Positions 60,211 through 64,000 of a DNA stretch of 64,000 nt are shown here, in pieces. Location: contig NC_045148.1 of assembly GCF_008831285.2 (NCBI RefSeq), forward strand, positions 15,664,802 to 15,728,801, read 5' to 3'. Every line of letters begins with the position of its first letter. The stretch's first letter is position 1. Source of the DNA: Nymphaea colorata (lineage: Eukaryota; Streptophyta; Magnoliopsida; Nymphaeales; Nymphaeaceae). Both the position numbers and the translations under genes were made by a program. The notes under the pieces are model-generated. The model did no database searches, had not been told where the DNA came from, and saw only the letters and a program-made list of their open reading frames with translations.

Positions 60211-63200
60211 TCAGCGAAGGTCAACAACATCAAATTTTAGACTGGGATTCATATATACATGCGTACAATGCTCATAGATTGGTCTTCCATCAGGTGGCTC
60301 ATCATGGGGATGAAATCCTCGTTGCTGGCAATTTCTTATGACTGTGATGCCTCCGGGGTCAGATAGCCGAAATATGCCGTGGGATCTGTTGGTTCAACGT
60401 AACTGTGAGTTTCTGAATCGACCGCACATTAAGAATAAAAGGCAACACACGTGGAGCAGGCAAACAAAAACATGGTTACCACCTTGTGGTATCGGTAGGA
60501 GCCATGACGATTGCAATTGCTTCTGGAAGCATAATCTATCACAAAATTGTGGTTCCAAAAGTTATTACAGAAAACATAAATTAGCAACCAAAAAGCAAGA
60601 AACCAAATGTCTCGTGCATGAGACACTTGATCGTGTTCATGCATGGAGCAAAGCAGGGCATCCAGAGACAAACATATTAGTAATTGTATTCAAATGAGGA
60701 AGCTATGACTTAGGCAACTAAGGATTACCTGATATGAGTAATGAGTGTGGAGGTCAATTGATGACATAAAGCAAGACTGCGTAGGATGCGTCTGAAAATA
60801 TAAGAAAAAAATTCAATGAGTGGGAACTCGGAAGAACAACAGTTTCAGGCCTAGAAAACTCACAAGGCAACAGTCCCAAGTACATTAAAACAATAGAAAG
60901 TGTTACACCTATATTTGTCCCAGTAAGTTTAAACTACTAAAGAAGATAAATACTATTACTGGACAAATGTAACAGGCTCAGACAGTACAGTTGCAGATGT
61001 CGTCATCAAGTATATCAGATCTTTATCTAATTAATGAGGCTACAGACTGCATGGATAGACCTGAGTATATTTCTTTTAGTATTGTAGAACTGGGAGCATT
61101 TCCAAGTAGTCCTCTGCCTGACGGGCTAAAATTAGATGGCAAAAGGCATAAGAAAACTCATTCAGAGATTTCATAACCCAATGAACCAACCCATAGTTTG
61201 TCCAAACCATCAAGGTATCTGATCGTGATGATTGCATTTTGTCAAGATTTATCATCTAGATGAATCTCCATGTTTGTTCCAGCTTCTGCAGCTATGTAGC
61301 ACCATCTTACCTTTCAAGTGAAATCACATCAACATATCCCTGATTTTCAGCACTCTTGGATAAGGTTCATAGACCTCATCTTCTTGCCCAATCTACACAA
61401 GTAAAGATTACCTCTTTTATGTCCAGGGAAGGCTGGTCAGGATCAACTGTGCAAAAAAGGACTCAAGGTGGTTCGTCAATGATGGTATTGAGATTCTTAG
61501 CTAATTTGAAGTGGGACTCAACAGTCTATTTCTTGATAAGGGAAAAGGAAGAGATGTAATTCAGCAATAGAGTATCATCTTGACATGGTGAAACGGTGAA
61601 AGTCAAACAGTTCTAACCTGATTTTCCTAAATCCAATATGAGCCTTTCTATTTTAGAACACTACTAAAAAACAAATGCTAAAACCTCAAAGAGGAACCAG
61701 CTCAATCTTGCTTCCTTCCAAGGAAGTCTTCATAACCTGACACGAAACAACTTGGTCAACTGACAAACAGTTTCACAGATCAAGGTATTTAGACCCTTTA
61801 AGGAGTTGAACACGAGCAAAAAAAATTGACGGGAATAACTGAATCGTTCATCTCTTGTATCTGTGAATGACAACCACAGCAATCATTTGCACTCTTCATT
61901 CTCCATTTTTGTTCCATAGGTCTGACTCTAAATACAAAAGGATATCCTTGACGTATTCTCACAAAAAGGAACATCTCATACGGTCCACCTGTTCTCTCTC
62001 CCACTCGTATAATTAGGTAAACTTCTCTTGTCCACCTACAATGGAAATCACTCATAACTCATACCAATACCTACTTTCTTACAGAAGCAATCACACAAGT
62101 CTACTAGCTTTACCCTTGTGTATGATCAAAGATAAGAGGCTAACATTGATGTGAAAGGGCAGGGTTGGCTATGGCTGTTTTTGAAAGAGGAAAATGGTCT
62201 TAAGCTATGTTACAAAGGGATCATGCCACATAAATTCATGCCAATCTAACTAAACAAATGAATATCATCAGAGCATCAGGTGCAAATGTAGATCATGTCA
62301 TTCTACTAAAAATTGTACCGCAAAGATAAAATCATGAAAAATGAGACAGAATGTCTAAACGAAAATCTCCTTTTGGGAGAAAAGGGCTAAGGAAACAACA
62401 CTGTCCAAAAGAAATACTTACATGAATCCAACCCAGTGGAAAGAGCGACCGCTTATCTTGAAAATCATATATCTCCTCTTCATTCATAGTCTGACACTGA
62501 TTACAACAATAACAGCCTCATTATAGGCCCACCACATTTAGAAATTGAAAGGCACAACTTTGACTATTTAGCATGTCATCAAGAATGGCTTACAGAATCA
62601 GATGTAGACTCCTGCTTTGGAATGATGAGGGATGTGATACAAAATTTTCGATTTTTCTGCAAAAAATATATTGGCATGGTTATGAATAACTCACTCACAT
62701 GTATGAAGTCATACTCTGCAAACAGATAAATAAATGACCAACTCACAAGGGAACCTGCAAGGACACCGCACGTTTCTAGGTTCTTTAGGGTATTTGCCTT
62801 TGCCAGCCTCATGAAATCTTCCATCATTTTAATTGGCTATTATAACATTCAAAAAGAAAGAGAATTAAAAGGCCAAACTAGACCTCACGAAACAAAAATT
62901 AGAAAAGACTGCTCCTCTGAATGCAGAACAGAGAGAGAGAGAGTTACCACATGAAGTTGCAAAGGAGAGCCGGAATTAACTAAATCATCTTGCAATGACT
63001 TTGTTGGCCCTGCCATTTCATCAATTGCTGGAGAAGAAGCTGGAATCAAGCCCTGCACATCAGCAAGAACAGGCGGAGGAGAAGGTTGCCTATATATATC
63101 AAGATGCATAGGTTCTTCCACTGAACTGGCAATATTTATTGGACAAGGTTCTTCAGGCACTGGTCTTCTTTGACCATCATCCAAAGATAGAACTGCCTCA

Positions 63201-63799
63201 AGAATAGAGTTGGTCGCTGAACTAACACTCTCCTTGCCCATAGTGGGGGGTCCATCTTGTGCAGGAAGTGCAAGGCTGTTTGGCATGATTAACCACAAAC
63301 TTTTACTTAGTAGTACAATAAAGACAACTAAAACAGACGTGGTACCATTAACCATAACAAACTTGGAATGATCCTAACTACTTGACAGTTGGAAGTAAAT
63401 AGAAATTGTTGATGAATGCAATCTCGCTAATGACACTAAAACCTCAATTTGCAAAAGTTCAAGCGCACAATGGCAAATGCAATCTTACAGTATGTAAACC
63501 ATAAGCTACACTCTGGAAGTGCAAAGAAACCTTACAATTTTTTAAGAGAATATAAATGTCAAGAGTCTAACCTTGGCAAGTCAATAGGAGTTAAGTCGAC
63601 ATTGCTTGGATATTGAATCTGCATCAATTTGACAACTATTAAAACAAAGAATGTCAAAGAAAAAAAAATTATAGTTTAAACTTCGAAGTGTACCCCTCTG
63701 TTCACTGCAGGGGCTTGCCATTGGCCACGAAGGCCAGTTGGTCCAAGAATAGAGTGCCTTGATAATGTTTCCTCTCTTGGCTTTGGCACGCTCAAAGAC
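60211..63799 (-). CDS. AMSH: AMSH-type ubiquitin thioesterase (JAMM/MPN+ deubiquitinase), 5'-partial
   Basis: Nine exons on the - strand, all GT/AG and in phase: 63694-63799, 63572-63618, 62948-63275, 62747-62836, 62594-62656, 62422-62496, 60729-60791, 60483-60535, 60211-60385 (TGA at the left end). They encode 332 residues of the C-terminal part. The linker has ETLSRHSILGPTGL and RQPSPPPVLADVQ. The MPN+ domain begins at MEDFMRLAKANTLKNLETCG (catalytic-site Glu) and holds the JAMM motif [20 protein letters not shown] (His-x-His, then Ser-x-x-Asp) and IRNCQQRGFHPH, ending KFDVVDLR. AMSH enzymes are zinc proteases that cleave K63-linked ubiquitin chains on endosomal cargo with ESCRT-III. Plant AMSH1 and AMSH3 are the nearest family members; I cannot choose between them. 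The N-terminal helical region lies beyond the right edge. Intron 6 is 1.63 kb. Confidence 0.96.
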
Positions 63800-64000
63800 C
63801 TACAATGTCATCAGAATTAAATTCATGAAGTGAAGCAGAAGAAAATACACGGTTATAGAAACTAGTAAAGCCAAATTGGATGGTAATCTTTTACCTAGAC
63901 AGGCAGGACTGGATAAGTGAACTTTTTATGACACAAAACCAGTTCAATACAGTAAAAGAAGCATATATTATATCCACATCATCTCCAAGCAAATAAAGTC
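63800..64000 (-). other. AMSH upstream intron, possibly with one small exon
   Basis: This should be intron upstream of the first confident exon. A short stretch ending CTGTCTAG followed by GTAAAAG (- strand, near 63894) could be a 27-base exon compatible with the next phase, but the similarity is too short to call. Confidence 0.3.

Noticed and set aside
61798-62055. - strand frame inside AMSH
   Set aside because: It lies within the 1.63-kb intron between the exons encoding PLGWIH and THPTQS; AMSH relatives have no such insert.

Overview
This window is nuclear DNA of a flowering plant. The evidence is spliced genes with GT/AG introns, plant-only gene families (PSRP-3/Ycf65, single-finger QALGGH zinc-finger proteins, a plant AMSH deubiquitinase), long TA, CT and GA microsatellites, several small terminal-inverted-repeat transposons, and a decayed block of plastid DNA. 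I cannot name the species. I see no CRISPR array, operon or prophage, and no intact autonomous transposon.

Layout: (1) 697-1468, + strand: two-exon gene for the plastid 30S ribosomal protein PSRP-3. (2) 1469-8257: no supportable gene; it holds a 70-bp perfect palindrome, a CT/AT/GA array and a 73-bp duplication. (3) 8258-8950, - strand: first C2H2 zinc-finger gene of the ZFP5/ZFP6/ZFP8/GIS type. (4) 9001-20960: gene-poor, with four small transposon-like elements (three with good target-site duplications), three tandem repeats and a TA array whose flanks are inverted copies of each other. (5) 20963-22600: mosaic of plastid fragments (rrn5 end, trnR-ACG, a full-length open rpl14, two ycf2 pieces, trnI-CAU). 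(6) 23726-31181, + strand: 13-exon gene for a 475-residue EXS-domain membrane protein without an SPX domain. (7) 34952-35647, - strand: second zinc-finger gene, a paralogue of the first on the same strand. (8) 35700-52900: long gene-poor stretch, with a decayed 1.1-kb TIR candidate near 51-52 kb. (9) 52948-53046: relic of an ACT-domain (ACR-type) exon. (10) 53428-56357: a 1.47-kb tandem duplication, each copy carrying the same hAT-like and Tourist-like elements. (11) 56773-57447, - strand: plant-specific serine-rich protein of unknown function. (12) 60211-63799, - strand: the C-terminal two thirds of an AMSH-type JAMM deubiquitinase; its 5' exons lie beyond the right edge.

The genes do not form a pathway. 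This is ordinary plant gene spacing: housekeeping plastid translation, two transcription factors that probably arose by local duplication, a membrane transporter-like protein, and an endosomal deubiquitinase. The most unusual parts are the plastid-DNA mosaic just upstream of the EXS coding sequence (possibly inside its 5'-UTR intron) and the tandem duplication that preserves two transposon insertions with their target-site duplications.
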